46,303 bases of DNA, taken from NCBI GenBank assembly GCA_910587955.1, contig CAJUNN010000021.1, positions 1 through 46,303 of the forward strand, written 5' to 3'. Both the position numbers and the translations under genes were made by a program. Of the stretch, positions 7,890 through 16,244 are shown piece after piece (the stretch's first letter is position 1; each line of letters starts with the position of its first letter). The notes under the pieces are model-generated. The model did no database searches and was not told the DNA's origin. It saw only the letters and a program-made list of their open reading frames with translations. The stretch is from an uncultured Lachnospiraceae bacterium. GTDB taxonomy: Bacteria > Bacillota > Clostridia > Lachnospirales > Lachnospiraceae.

Positions 7890-10459
7890 AACCGATTCCT
7901 TTCTTTGATACATTGCCTTATTACATTCTTGAGAAGCTCCATATCGATGGGCTTTGCCACATGAAAGTCCATGCCTGCGTCCAGTGCTTCTTTCTCGTCT
8001 TCCGCAAAAGCATTGGCCGTCATAGCAATAATAGGAATCCTGCCCCCATCCTCCCGCTCAAGGGCCCGGATGGCTCTGGTTGCCTCGTAGCCGTTCATAA
8101 CCGGCATCTGGACATCCATGAGAATGGCATCATACTCCCCTTCCCCGGATTTTTCAAACTGCTCCACTGCCAGCCGTCCGTTTTCTACGATTTCACAGGT
8201 GGCCCCTTCAATCTCCAGAATTTCCGCCAGGATTTCTGCATTGATCTCATTATCTTCTGCTGCCAGGAAATGGAGGCCCTCCAGATTCTCATCCTTCTCG
8301 GAACCGGCCGGCACTCCCGTCCTCTCTTCTGCGCGCATTTCCAAAATCTTTTCCTTCAGCGCAGACACGAAAAAGGGTTTTACCAGAATTTCCGTCTGTT
8401 CCATTCCCAGAGCTTCTTCTGTTCCCTCTGCCTCATAAGAGACCAAAAACAACACCGGAACCATATGAGGCAACGCTTCGCGTATTTTTCCCGCAGATGC
8501 AGTTTTCCCCAGCTCCCAGTCCAAAAGAACCATCTGGTACCCGGCTTCTGCCCTGGCATCCCGGATCCGTTCCAGAGCCTCCTCCACACAGGAAGCCGTG
8601 TCCACCTGGACGCCTGTATCCTTCATCAGCACCTGAATGCTCCGGCAGACCTCCTCGTCTTGATCGACTGCCAAAATCCCGGAAATCCCGCTGTTCTCCC
8701 AAAATTGCCGGTCTGCCCGGCCCTCCGGGATACGGAACTCCAATTCTACCCGGAACCGGCTTCCTTTGTTCACTTCGCTTGTTACCTCAATGGTCCCCCC
8801 CATCAGCTCCACAATATTTTTTGTAATTGCCATTCCAAGGCCTGTTCCCTGTACCTTATTGGTGGTGCTGTTTTCCGCCCTGGTAAACGCATCAAAAATG
8901 GTCTCTAGGTATTCCGGGGTCATCCCGTAGCCGTCGTCTTCCACCTCAATCAGGATATGCTCATACTGGCTGGAACGCTGCTTCAGTCCCACCATGCGGA
9001 ACCAGATATTCCCGCCCTCCTGGGTATACTTTACTGCATTGGACAGGAGATTGATTAAAATCTGGTTGATCCGGGTTTCGTCGCCCATCAAATACTCATG
9101 CTTAATTCCCGTCACATCCACATGGAAATTCTGCTTCCTGGCATGGGCCATAGGCCGGATAATGGCGTCCACGGAAGCTACCAGATCACGCAAAGGAAAC
9201 TCCTCAACATTCAGCACGACCTTCCCGCTCTCAATCTTAGACACATCCAGGATATCGTTGATGAGCCTCAGAAGGTGCTGCCCGGAAGCCATAATCTTTT
9301 TCGTGTACTCCCTTACTTTCGCCGGATTTTCCGCATCCATGGAAAGCAGCGTAGTAAATCCCAGCACTGCGTTCATGGGCGTACGGATATCGTGGGACAT
9401 ATTAGAGAGAAACATGGTTTTCGAGTTGCTGGCAATCTGCGCAGCCTGCAGGGCCTCCGCCAGCTGCTTATTGTGGATCTCCCGTTCCTCCTCCCGCTCT
9501 CTCCGCAGTCTGTTCTGCTGGCGCTGATTCAAATAGTACAAAAAGCAGCACAGGAAAAATGCAATCAGCATAACGGCCACCACGATCAGGATATTCTGAT
9601 TGACGGTGCGTCCCTCCTGCTGAATGGCCTCCACCGGTACATATCCGATGAGGTAAATCGTTCCCCCATTCACGGACCACATATAGTTCAAGGCGCTTTT
9701 TCCCCGGATATCATGGTAAAACAAAATATTTCTTCCATCCTCCAGGCACTGGGAAACCTCTGCCCGCAATTCCGGATCCAAAATATTATTTGCTCTGTAG
9801 AAATCTTCCAGATTCAGATGCCCTGCGCTCCGTTCCCCCATGCCCTTAGGCTTGAGAACCAGACGCTGGCTTTTGGCATCCATAATATAGAGCATCGCCT
9901 TCTTGTTATAAAATCCCTCCGGAAGAGATTTATCAAAAGAATCATACACATACTCCACATAGAGAACTCCCAGCTCCCGGCCGTCTTTTACCACCGGGCA
10001 TTTCATGGTATACGCCCAGGTTCCCATATAATTCAAATAAGACTGGGAAACCAAAAGACCGTCTATGGTTCCCCCGGTAGAAAAGTCCAGATCTCTTTCC
10101 GAAAACACTTCTCCGGTGCTGGAAATCCCTTCCGTCTCCCCGGAACGGATCAGGGCAATTTTCACCATGGCCTGGTTTTTCTCGTAGGAACGGATATACT
10201 CCTCTGGATCCTCACTTGCCGCAATCTCCCGGACCATCAGCTTTTGAAATTCCGCATCTTTCTTTAAAATTGCCTCTATGGTAGACTGAATGAGATCCAG
10301 GCTCTCACTGAGATTCTGAATGGCTGACGCCGACATCTCCCTGGAAAGCTTCTGCGCCACCAGGAAGACAATCACTGCCAGAATACAAAACACTAATATA
10401 ATAGAAAGCAGCAAAGAAAACCCTTTGTTCTTTCCGTCTCTGTCCTGCTTCTTTCTCAT
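7886..10459 (-). CDS. Hybrid sensor histidine kinase with extracellular sensor and two receiver domains
   Basis: The 857-residue protein has two membrane segments (about residues 14-36 and 288-310) enclosing a ~250-residue extracellular region that looks like a Cache-type sensor. A HisKA domain follows with phospho-acceptor H356 (NMSHDIRTPMN), then a HATPase with NLLSNAVKYT, DDGYGM and GTGLGMAI, a diverged receiver (about 593-708, Asp in LLDWEL at 647), and a canonical receiver (729-850) with D782 in LMDVQMPVMNG. It lacks an HPt domain, so its phosphate probably passes to the HPt of the neighbouring kinase (inference). Start ATG 10459 has AGAGG 8 bases upstream; ATG at 10465 is too close to it. 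It has its own consensus promoter and is translationally coupled to the lipoprotein. Confidence 0.9.
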   Translation of the reverse strand: MRKKQDRDGKNKGFSLLLSIILVFCILAVIVFLVAQKLSREMSASAIQNLSESLDLIQSTIEAILKKDAEFQKLMVREIAASEDPEEYIRSYEKNQAMVKIALIRSGETEGISSTGEVFSERDLDFSTGGTIDGLLVSQSYLNYMGTWAYTMKCPVVKDGRELGVLYVEYVYDSFDKSLPEGFYNKKAMLYIMDAKSQRLVLKPKGMGERSAGHLNLEDFYRANNILDPELRAEVSQCLEDGRNILFYHDIRGKSALNYMWSVNGGTIYLIGYVPVEAIQQEGRTVNQNILIVVAVMLIAFFLCCFLYYLNQRQQNRLRREREEEREIHNKQLAEALQAAQIASNSKTMFLSNMSHDIRTPMNAVLGFTTLLSMDAENPAKVREYTKKIMASGQHLLRLINDILDVSKIESGKVVLNVEEFPLRDLVASVDAIIRPMAHARKQNFHVDVTGIKHEYLMGDETRINQILINLLSNAVKYTQEGGNIWFRMVGLKQRSSQYEHILIEVEDDGYGMTPEYLETIFDAFTRAENSTTNKVQGTGLGMAITKNIVELMGGTIEVTSEVNKGSRFRVELEFRIPEGRADRQFWENSGISGILAVDQDEEVCRSIQVLMKDTGVQVDTASCVEEALERIRDARAEAGYQMVLLDWELGKTASAGKIREALPHMVPVLFLVSYEAEGTEEALGMEQTEILVKPFFVSALKEKILEMRAEERTGVPAGSEKDENLEGLHFLAAEDNEINAEILAEILEIEGATCEIVENGRLAVEQFEKSGEGEYDAILMDVQMPVMNGYEATRAIRALEREDGGRIPIIAMTANAFAEDEKEALDAGMDFHVAKPIDMELLKNVIRQCIKERNRL

Positions 10460-10517
10460 TTCCATTACCTCTATAACCTTAACTCTGGAAATTTCTGCAA
10501 GATACCGCTGCAATATT

Positions 10518-10547
10518 ATTATACTTGTTTCCTTCTTTTTGTGTCAA
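10518..10547 (-). promoter_or_regulatory. Consensus sigma-A promoter for the third hybrid kinase and downstream genes
   Basis: On the minus strand TTGACA (10547-10542) and TATAAT (10523-10518) are both perfect hexamers, 18 bases apart. The -35 overlaps the stop codon of the kinase-DegV gene, so kinase three, the lipoprotein and the NifX-like gene can be transcribed apart from the upstream three genes. Confidence 0.8.
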
Positions 10548-13258
10548 TTTATTGCATGCTCATTTTCCGTCTCTATTTTGGATGCCTCGGAAAAGGAAAT
10601 CACCGCTTCATTCTTTTTCATAAACAGGAGGCCGAAAGAACCGGGTCCGCAGTTGCTGGCTATGGCAGAAGAAGCTTTCTGTACATAAATCCGTTCAAAA
10701 GGACAATACTGGCGTACCAGCTCCTGGATGTAGCGGATCCTTTTTTCTTCCATCCCCGCATAAGTAATAAACAGAATGCGCCGATCGATATTCTTTGCGT
10801 CCAGAAATACCTTCTTGATATAGCGCTTGGCCACATGGGGAAAATCTCCCACCTCCATACTGCCCACTACCATTTTGCTTTTGCGCAGCACAAGCACCGG
10901 ATGCAGCAGCAGTGCATCGCAAAGAACCTGAATCCTTTTGGAAATCCTTCCTGACCGGCACATCATATGTGTGCTGTCAATGATAAAAGCGGAGGAAATA
11001 TAACGCCGCAGTCTTTTTACGGTTTTTACAATTTCCGCCTTTCCCGCATGATTCTCCGCCATAGAGGCCGCATACAAAACTGCCAGTCCCATGCTGCTGG
11101 AAAGATGCCCCGAATCCAGTACCGTAACATTTTCAAAGGATTTCGCTGCCTCAAGGGCGTTGTAATATCCCTGGCTGACATATTTGGCCATGGCTATATG
11201 AACCACATTCTGGGCTTCCGTAAGCCTCTCTGCAAAGAACTTTTCATAATCCTCTACTTCCGGCGGCTGGGAGTAAGCGTCCTCTCCCTCTGACATGCGC
11301 AAAAGCAGCTCATCCGCTTTCAGCTCCACCTCATCCAGAAACCGTCCCTGAGCGGTGCAGACGTAATATGGGCATACGGCAATACCAAACTCCTTTATCA
11401 GGGAATCCGGCAGATCGCAGACACTGTCCGTTGTAATCATCAGGGAAATTCTCTGCGACTGTTCAAAGATCAAAACATCTTTGCCGATCTCAGATTGGCT
11501 GCTTTCCTCATTCAGCTGCACCAGTTCCTTCGGCAGAATACTCAGCACAGCCGCCTCAAGAAGAGCTCCGCTGACCGGCTTGGCCAGATAACCGCTGAAT
11601 CCCTCCTTCCGGTAGAGAAGCTGGTTATCACTTCCCGCGTTGGCAGTCAGTGCAATCACCGGAACATCCTGGCACAAGCCGGCCGGCTGTGTGCGGAGTG
11701 CGTGAAAGCATTGAATTCCATCCATCTCCGGCATCAGGTGATCCATCAAAATCCCATTGTAATGCTGATTCTGGGTAAGCTTTAAGCATTCGGCACCGCT
11801 GGACGCCGTGTCAATCTGGATCCGGGTCTCCGCAAGCAGCTTGCGCACCACCATCAGATTCATGTCATTGTCATCCACTACAAGAATATGGGCCTCCGGA
11901 GCCTCAAAGCTCTGATGATACTGCTCCCCTTCGTGAACCTTCACACGGGAAGCCAGCGTAAAGGTCCCCAGCTCACTGTCATCCACAATATCCTGCTCCA
12001 GGGTCACAAGGAACGTAGAACCTTTGGTATAGACACTGTTGACGCTGATCTCGCCGCCCATCAGCTCCACCAGCTGGTGCACAATGCTGAGCCCCAGCCC
12101 GGTACCCTCAATATGGCGGTTTTTCTCCTCATCCACCCGCTTAAACGCATTAAAAATATAGGGAATATTTTCTTTCTTTACTCCCAGTCCCGTATCCTCC
12201 ACGGAATACCAGACACGCACCCGGTTCAGTCCCAGGCGCTCACACCGGACCGAAAGGGTGATGGAGCCTTCACTTGTATATTTTACGGCGTTATTCAAAA
12301 GATTGATCAAAACCTGTTTGATGCGCACCTCATCGCCGCAGAGCATACTGGGTATGGAGGCATCCACATGAAGCCGGAATTCCAGTCCCTTCTCCTGGGC
12401 TTTGATCCAGATCATATTGACAATTTCTGAAAAAAGCGTCCCGGTTTCATAAGAAACATTAACGATTTCCATTTTCCCGGATTTAATCTTAGACAAATCC
12501 AGAATATCGTTAATCAGAGTAAGCAGCATTTTGCTGGCCCCCTGGATGTTTCTCGCATTCTCCGCCACATCCTCGGGAATATTTCCCCGCAAAATGATCT
12601 CATTCAGACCGATAATGGTATTGATGGGTGTGCGGATCTCATGGCTCATGCTGGAAAAGAAATGATTCTCCGCCTTGTTCAGCTCCTCAATCTCCTTCTT
12701 CTGCTGCCTGGAAAGCTCATTCTCCTCCTCATAAAGCCTGTTTAAAAACATCAGCATAACGCTGGTCAGCACACCCACCATAATCACAGAAACGGCGGAA
12801 CCAAAGAAAGAATTTCCCTGTGTATTGGTTACAACCAGCTGCGGATAGTAAAAAGCAAGGTAATAGCAGAGGAGGGTTTCCGCCGCACAGAGCAGGAAGA
12901 ACACTATTTTACGCCTGCCCTCCAGGGTAATGCTGATATAAACAAAGCAGAGTACGAACCACTCCGGCATTCCGCTGTAAAATCCGCCCGCCGTAAAAAA
13001 GCTTAAAGGAAAAAGAAGCAGAAGCAATATGCTGATAAATGTGGCGCCTGCATGGATACATTCTTTCTTAATGCTGGCCCTCACCACCAGGCCTATGACA
13101 GCAAGACTCACCGCCAGCACCAGTATATTGAACAAGCTTCTGCCCATAGGCAGGATAAAGATCAGTGCAAGCATACAGACGCCTGTAACCACGCGGAACA
13201 TACGCTCCCGGAGTCTGAGCCTATGATCAAAAATGATTTCAAACCATTTCTTCAACAC
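10544..13258 (-). CDS. Hybrid histidine kinase fused to a DegV (fatty-acid-binding) domain
   Basis: The 904-residue protein reads without interruption through five parts: a membrane domain with about six hydrophobic segments (residues 20-173), HisKA with H206 (SSMSHEIRTPIN), HATPase (LLNNAVKYT, EDTGLG, GTGLGLSIV), a receiver with D506 (LMDHLMPEMDG), and from about 605 to 881 a complete DegV domain: ITTDSVCDLPDSLIKEFGI, a SQPPEVEDYEKFF segment, VTVLDSGHLSS, the CRSGRISK motif, and near the end NCGPGSFGLLF. DegV proteins bind fatty acids; in Firmicutes some (FakB) present them to the FakA kinase. Here a phosphorelay receiver would sit directly before such a module. GTG at 13258 is the start (GGAGGG 7 bases upstream), adjacent to the preceding stop. 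The fusion is seen directly; lipid sensing or a phospho-controlled lipid carrier role is inference. Confidence 0.9.
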   Translation of the reverse strand: MLKKWFEIIFDHRLRLRERMFRVVTGVCMLALIFILPMGRSLFNILVLAVSLAVIGLVVRASIKKECIHAGATFISILLLLLFPLSFFTAGGFYSGMPEWFVLCFVYISITLEGRRKIVFFLLCAAETLLCYYLAFYYPQLVVTNTQGNSFFGSAVSVIMVGVLTSVMLMFLNRLYEEENELSRQQKKEIEELNKAENHFFSSMSHEIRTPINTIIGLNEIILRGNIPEDVAENARNIQGASKMLLTLINDILDLSKIKSGKMEIVNVSYETGTLFSEIVNMIWIKAQEKGLEFRLHVDASIPSMLCGDEVRIKQVLINLLNNAVKYTSEGSITLSVRCERLGLNRVRVWYSVEDTGLGVKKENIPYIFNAFKRVDEEKNRHIEGTGLGLSIVHQLVELMGGEISVNSVYTKGSTFLVTLEQDIVDDSELGTFTLASRVKVHEGEQYHQSFEAPEAHILVVDDNDMNLMVVRKLLAETRIQIDTASSGAECLKLTQNQHYNGILMDHLMPEMDGIQCFHALRTQPAGLCQDVPVIALTANAGSDNQLLYRKEGFSGYLAKPVSGALLEAAVLSILPKELVQLNEESSQSEIGKDVLIFEQSQRISLMITTDSVCDLPDSLIKEFGIAVCPYYVCTAQGRFLDEVELKADELLLRMSEGEDAYSQPPEVEDYEKFFAERLTEAQNVVHIAMAKYVSQGYYNALEAAKSFENVTVLDSGHLSSSMGLAVLYAASMAENHAGKAEIVKTVKRLRRYISSAFIIDSTHMMCRSGRISKRIQVLCDALLLHPVLVLRKSKMVVGSMEVGDFPHVAKRYIKKVFLDAKNIDRRILFITYAGMEEKRIRYIQELVRQYCPFERIYVQKASSAIASNCGPGSFGLLFMKKNEAVISFSEASKIETENEHAIN

Positions 13259-15781
13259 CTAAATGCCCTCCGTTTCTGTTTCTAATCCTGCAATGCCTGC
13301 ACAGACTTCTTCATACATGCTAAGAAGCCCGGAATGATTCTGCCTGATATATTCCACATCCCCCTTTTTCCCTGCCAGCTCCAGAGATTTGGCATATTCA
13401 GAGAGCCTTTCCGCGCCGATGGTCAAGGAGGTGCTTTTCAGGGCGTGAACCTTGATTGCATAGTCCTTCCAGTTTTCAGCATCGTACAGGGTTTGAATTT
13501 CTTTCTCCTTTTCCGGTCCCTGGGTGCAGAACATTTCCAGCATTTCCAGATAAAATTCTTCCTCTCCGCAGCAGTAATCCAGTCCCATTTTCTCATTGAT
13601 GCCTGCCTTATCCAGCCCGGCAAATCGCCCGGAAGCTTCTTTTAAGGGAACATCCTCTTTTGCTGCACGCTCTTCCGGCTCTTTTTCAACAGCCGGAGCT
13701 TCCGGCGGAGATATCATTTCCGCGCCGTACTGGAAGCAATTTCTCGGCAGCACCCTGCGCAGCACCCGCTCCAGAACCGAACGCTCAATGGGCTTCGGGA
13801 TAAACTCCGTAAATCCCTCGTTCCGGAACATTTCCCGGGCACCGCTGATGGTATTGGCAGTCAGGGCAATCACAGGAAGATCCTGATACTTGCCGTTGTT
13901 GATCTCGCGGATGCGTTTTAATGTCTCTACACCGTCAAATCCCGGCATCATATGATCCAGGAAAACCACATCATAGGAAACATTCCGCAAACGCTCTACT
14001 GCTTCCCTTCCGCTTAAGCAGGTATCCACCTCAATCCCATAGCTGCCCAGCACTCCCTTGGCTACCACAAGATTCATCTCTTCATCGTCAACGGCCAAAA
14101 CCCGTACTCCCACACAGGAGAACGGCTTGCGGCCCGCAGCCTGCGCCTCCTCAAATCCGTTTTCCCCTACGTCGCCGTTGAGCAGATTCACCACGGAGAG
14201 CGCAAAAAACGGCTTGCGGATCACCAGCAGCCTGCTGTCCTCACCAAGAACAAAATCCCGCTCCGCAATCACACCCACCTGGAGGGTATGGGACAGCTCT
14301 TCATAATAAGCCGTATTCTCCTCATATTCCTCCTGGGCTATAAACACGTGGCTCAGCGTATGGCTATGCTGCAGCTTCAGCAGCCCTTCAAAATTATGCG
14401 CCTGGTACCCTTCCAGGCCAAGCCCTTCAACCAGATGCAGAATCAGCTTGTCATAATATCCCCGGACCTCGTCGCAGCTATATTTCTCCGGCCTGAAATA
14501 GCAGGCAATGCAAAGCTGTTCCGGATGGGAAAGAACCATTGCAGGCGAATCGTCCGCCACCCCCTGGGGAATGGTAATGTGGGCGTGCAGCCCCTGCCGT
14601 CCGTCACTCTCAAAATGAATAAATCCGCCCATGGCGTTTAAAAGGCCCCGTGCAATGGGGAGGCCAAGCCCAAGCCCTCCCGCAAAACGGCTGCTCCCGG
14701 AATCCACCTGGTAGAAATCGTCGTACATCTGTACAAGCTGGGAATTGCTCATGCCAATGCCCGTATCGTAGATATCAATGACCAGATTAACTCCGTAGCT
14801 CTCCCGCCGGAACTCGATGCAGATATTAATACCGCCTTCTTCCGTAAACTTGATGGAATTCTCCAGGAGGATTTTCAGCACATGAGATATCTTCTCCGCA
14901 TCCCCGATAAGAACCGACGGGACCCTGGGATCAATATCAAAAACCATTTCCAGCTGATGCCTGCTGCTCTGCATGGCGACCATAGTAATCACGTCGTTGA
15001 GAACCGATGTGATCATATACTCTTCCTTTGCCGCAGTCAGCGTCCCCTCCACAATCTCCGTATAGTCGAGCATATTGTTGATCTGGTTGGACAAACGCTT
15101 GCCCGCCAGCTGGATGGACCGTACATCCTCCCGGATTTCCGGGGAGTTCTCTTTTTCCAGCACTACCTCGCTGATTCCAAGCACCATATTGATGGGAGTC
15201 CGAAGCTCATGGGATACATTGGACAAAAAAACGGCATTCTGCCGTCCCGCCATTTCCAGTTGGGCAAAAGCATTATCGTACCGCTTCCTCGCTCCCTTTC
15301 TCCTGATAATCCGGTATCTGGCAATGGCCCCGGAACCTGCCATCACGCTGGCGCCAAGGCCCAGGCGTATCATCTCCCGGGTCCCCATATCATCCCGGAT
15401 GGTGTGCAGGATAAACACATGATACAAAAGCTCCAACACGTATAAGGCGGCTATCATATACAACAGCCGCTTTTTGTCAAACATGGAAAATATTAAAATC
15501 ATCATACAGCCCACGGCCGGAATGTCATAAAGGCTGACTCTATGTACACCAAAAAAGAAAAACCCAACCATCAGCAGGCCGCCGCACAAGCTCTCATAAA
15601 AAATCTCCGAGCCGAACCTTCCGATGTGAAGTACCCACACAAGGGTGTTTCCTATTAAAATAACAGGAACCATCCACATCTCCCACGAAAAAGCAATGGT
15701 AATCAGAATCAGCATCATACCAAAGGTGGTAACAATGCCGGCCAGCAGCAAATGAATACTTGTCTGCTCCTCTTCTCTCAT
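13259..15781 (-). CDS. Hybrid histidine kinase with pseudo-receiver, receiver and HPt domain
   Basis: The 840-residue protein begins with about five to six membrane segments (residues 8-155) with little outside the membrane. Next come HisKA with H191 (SNVSHELRTPIN), HATPase (LLENSIKFT, YDTGIGM, GGLGLGLPIA), a ~120-residue region (415-535) with receiver-like spacing and a late KPFFAL motif but no clear acceptor Asp, a canonical receiver with D609 (VFLDHMMPGFDG), a Pro/Glu-rich linker, and a C-terminal HPt domain with H779 (KVHALKSTS). It holds the only HPt in this cluster and could serve all three kinases. ATG at 15781 overlaps the receiver gene's stop by 4 bases, and its own stop abuts the GTG of the kinase-DegV gene. 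Confidence 0.9.
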   Translation of the reverse strand: MREEEQTSIHLLLAGIVTTFGMMLILITIAFSWEMWMVPVILIGNTLVWVLHIGRFGSEIFYESLCGGLLMVGFFFFGVHRVSLYDIPAVGCMMILIFSMFDKKRLLYMIAALYVLELLYHVFILHTIRDDMGTREMIRLGLGASVMAGSGAIARYRIIRRKGARKRYDNAFAQLEMAGRQNAVFLSNVSHELRTPINMVLGISEVVLEKENSPEIREDVRSIQLAGKRLSNQINNMLDYTEIVEGTLTAAKEEYMITSVLNDVITMVAMQSSRHQLEMVFDIDPRVPSVLIGDAEKISHVLKILLENSIKFTEEGGINICIEFRRESYGVNLVIDIYDTGIGMSNSQLVQMYDDFYQVDSGSSRFAGGLGLGLPIARGLLNAMGGFIHFESDGRQGLHAHITIPQGVADDSPAMVLSHPEQLCIACYFRPEKYSCDEVRGYYDKLILHLVEGLGLEGYQAHNFEGLLKLQHSHTLSHVFIAQEEYEENTAYYEELSHTLQVGVIAERDFVLGEDSRLLVIRKPFFALSVVNLLNGDVGENGFEEAQAAGRKPFSCVGVRVLAVDDEEMNLVVAKGVLGSYGIEVDTCLSGREAVERLRNVSYDVVFLDHMMPGFDGVETLKRIREINNGKYQDLPVIALTANTISGAREMFRNEGFTEFIPKPIERSVLERVLRRVLPRNCFQYGAEMISPPEAPAVEKEPEERAAKEDVPLKEASGRFAGLDKAGINEKMGLDYCCGEEEFYLEMLEMFCTQGPEKEKEIQTLYDAENWKDYAIKVHALKSTSLTIGAERLSEYAKSLELAGKKGDVEYIRQNHSGLLSMYEEVCAGIAGLETETEGI

Positions 15782-16140
15782 TTCTTTGTAAACTCCTTTG
15801 CAACCCGCTTTAGCAGTTCCTGTGGAAAAAACGGTTTTTTCAGGTAATTGACTGCTCCCAGATTGATAGCGCTCAGCACATCATTCTCATATCCGGACGC
15901 CGTGAGAAAAATCACGGGAATCTCCTCCTGACGGTTTTTGATATGCTCAAAGGTTTCGATGCCGTTCATCTTCGGCATGTCAATATCAAGAAGAACCAAG
16001 TCCACTTTTTCCTTCTCAAGTATCTGCAGCGCCTCTTCCCCCGACTCTGCAAGAAGCACCCCATAACACTTGCTTAGGATCACCTTGGTTCTCTTCAAAT
16101 TCATTTCATCGTCGTCCACTACCAAAATACGTTTCTGCAT
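15778..16140 (-). CDS. Stand-alone CheY-like response regulator
   Basis: A single receiver domain of 120 residues with no output domain: acidic pocket VVDDDEMN, phospho-acceptor D52 in LLDIDMPKMNG, conserved LTASGYE Thr and KKP Lys near residue 102. It is the first gene of the phosphorelay operon, with GGGAGG 7 bases before its ATG and a promoter 50-80 bases upstream, and it overlaps the next kinase by ATGA. It may be the final acceptor from the HPt domain, or a phosphate sink. No flagellar or chemotaxis genes lie in the window. Confidence 0.9.
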   Translation of the reverse strand: MQKRILVVDDDEMNLKRTKVILSKCYGVLLAESGEEALQILEKEKVDLVLLDIDMPKMNGIETFEHIKNRQEEIPVIFLTASGYENDVLSAINLGAVNYLKKPFFPQELLKRVAKEFTKK

Positions 16141-16190
16141 AGCCGCCTCCCTTTCTGCTTTTTGAGATTTCCCGAATCCCTTTCCTATTT

Positions 16191-16219
16191 ATTTTAAAAC
16201 AGGATGAAGATAAAATCAA
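16191..16219 (-). promoter_or_regulatory. Promoter of the receiver / hybrid kinase operon
   Basis: On the minus strand TTGATT (16219-16214) and TAAAAT (16196-16191) are 17 bases apart, about 50 bases before the receiver gene's start and within the gap below prfC. Confidence 0.65.
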
Positions 16220-16244
16220 GTCTATTGGACCCACATTTCTCCCC

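Noticed and set aside
9098..10267. 389-codon open frame opposite the third hybrid kinase
   Set aside because: Antisense to a well-supported kinase with no recognisable domain or ribosome site.
10544..11360. DegV domain as a separate gene downstream of a kinase
   Set aside because: No stop codon separates it from the receiver and no ribosome site or start precedes the domain, so a fusion is the simpler reading.
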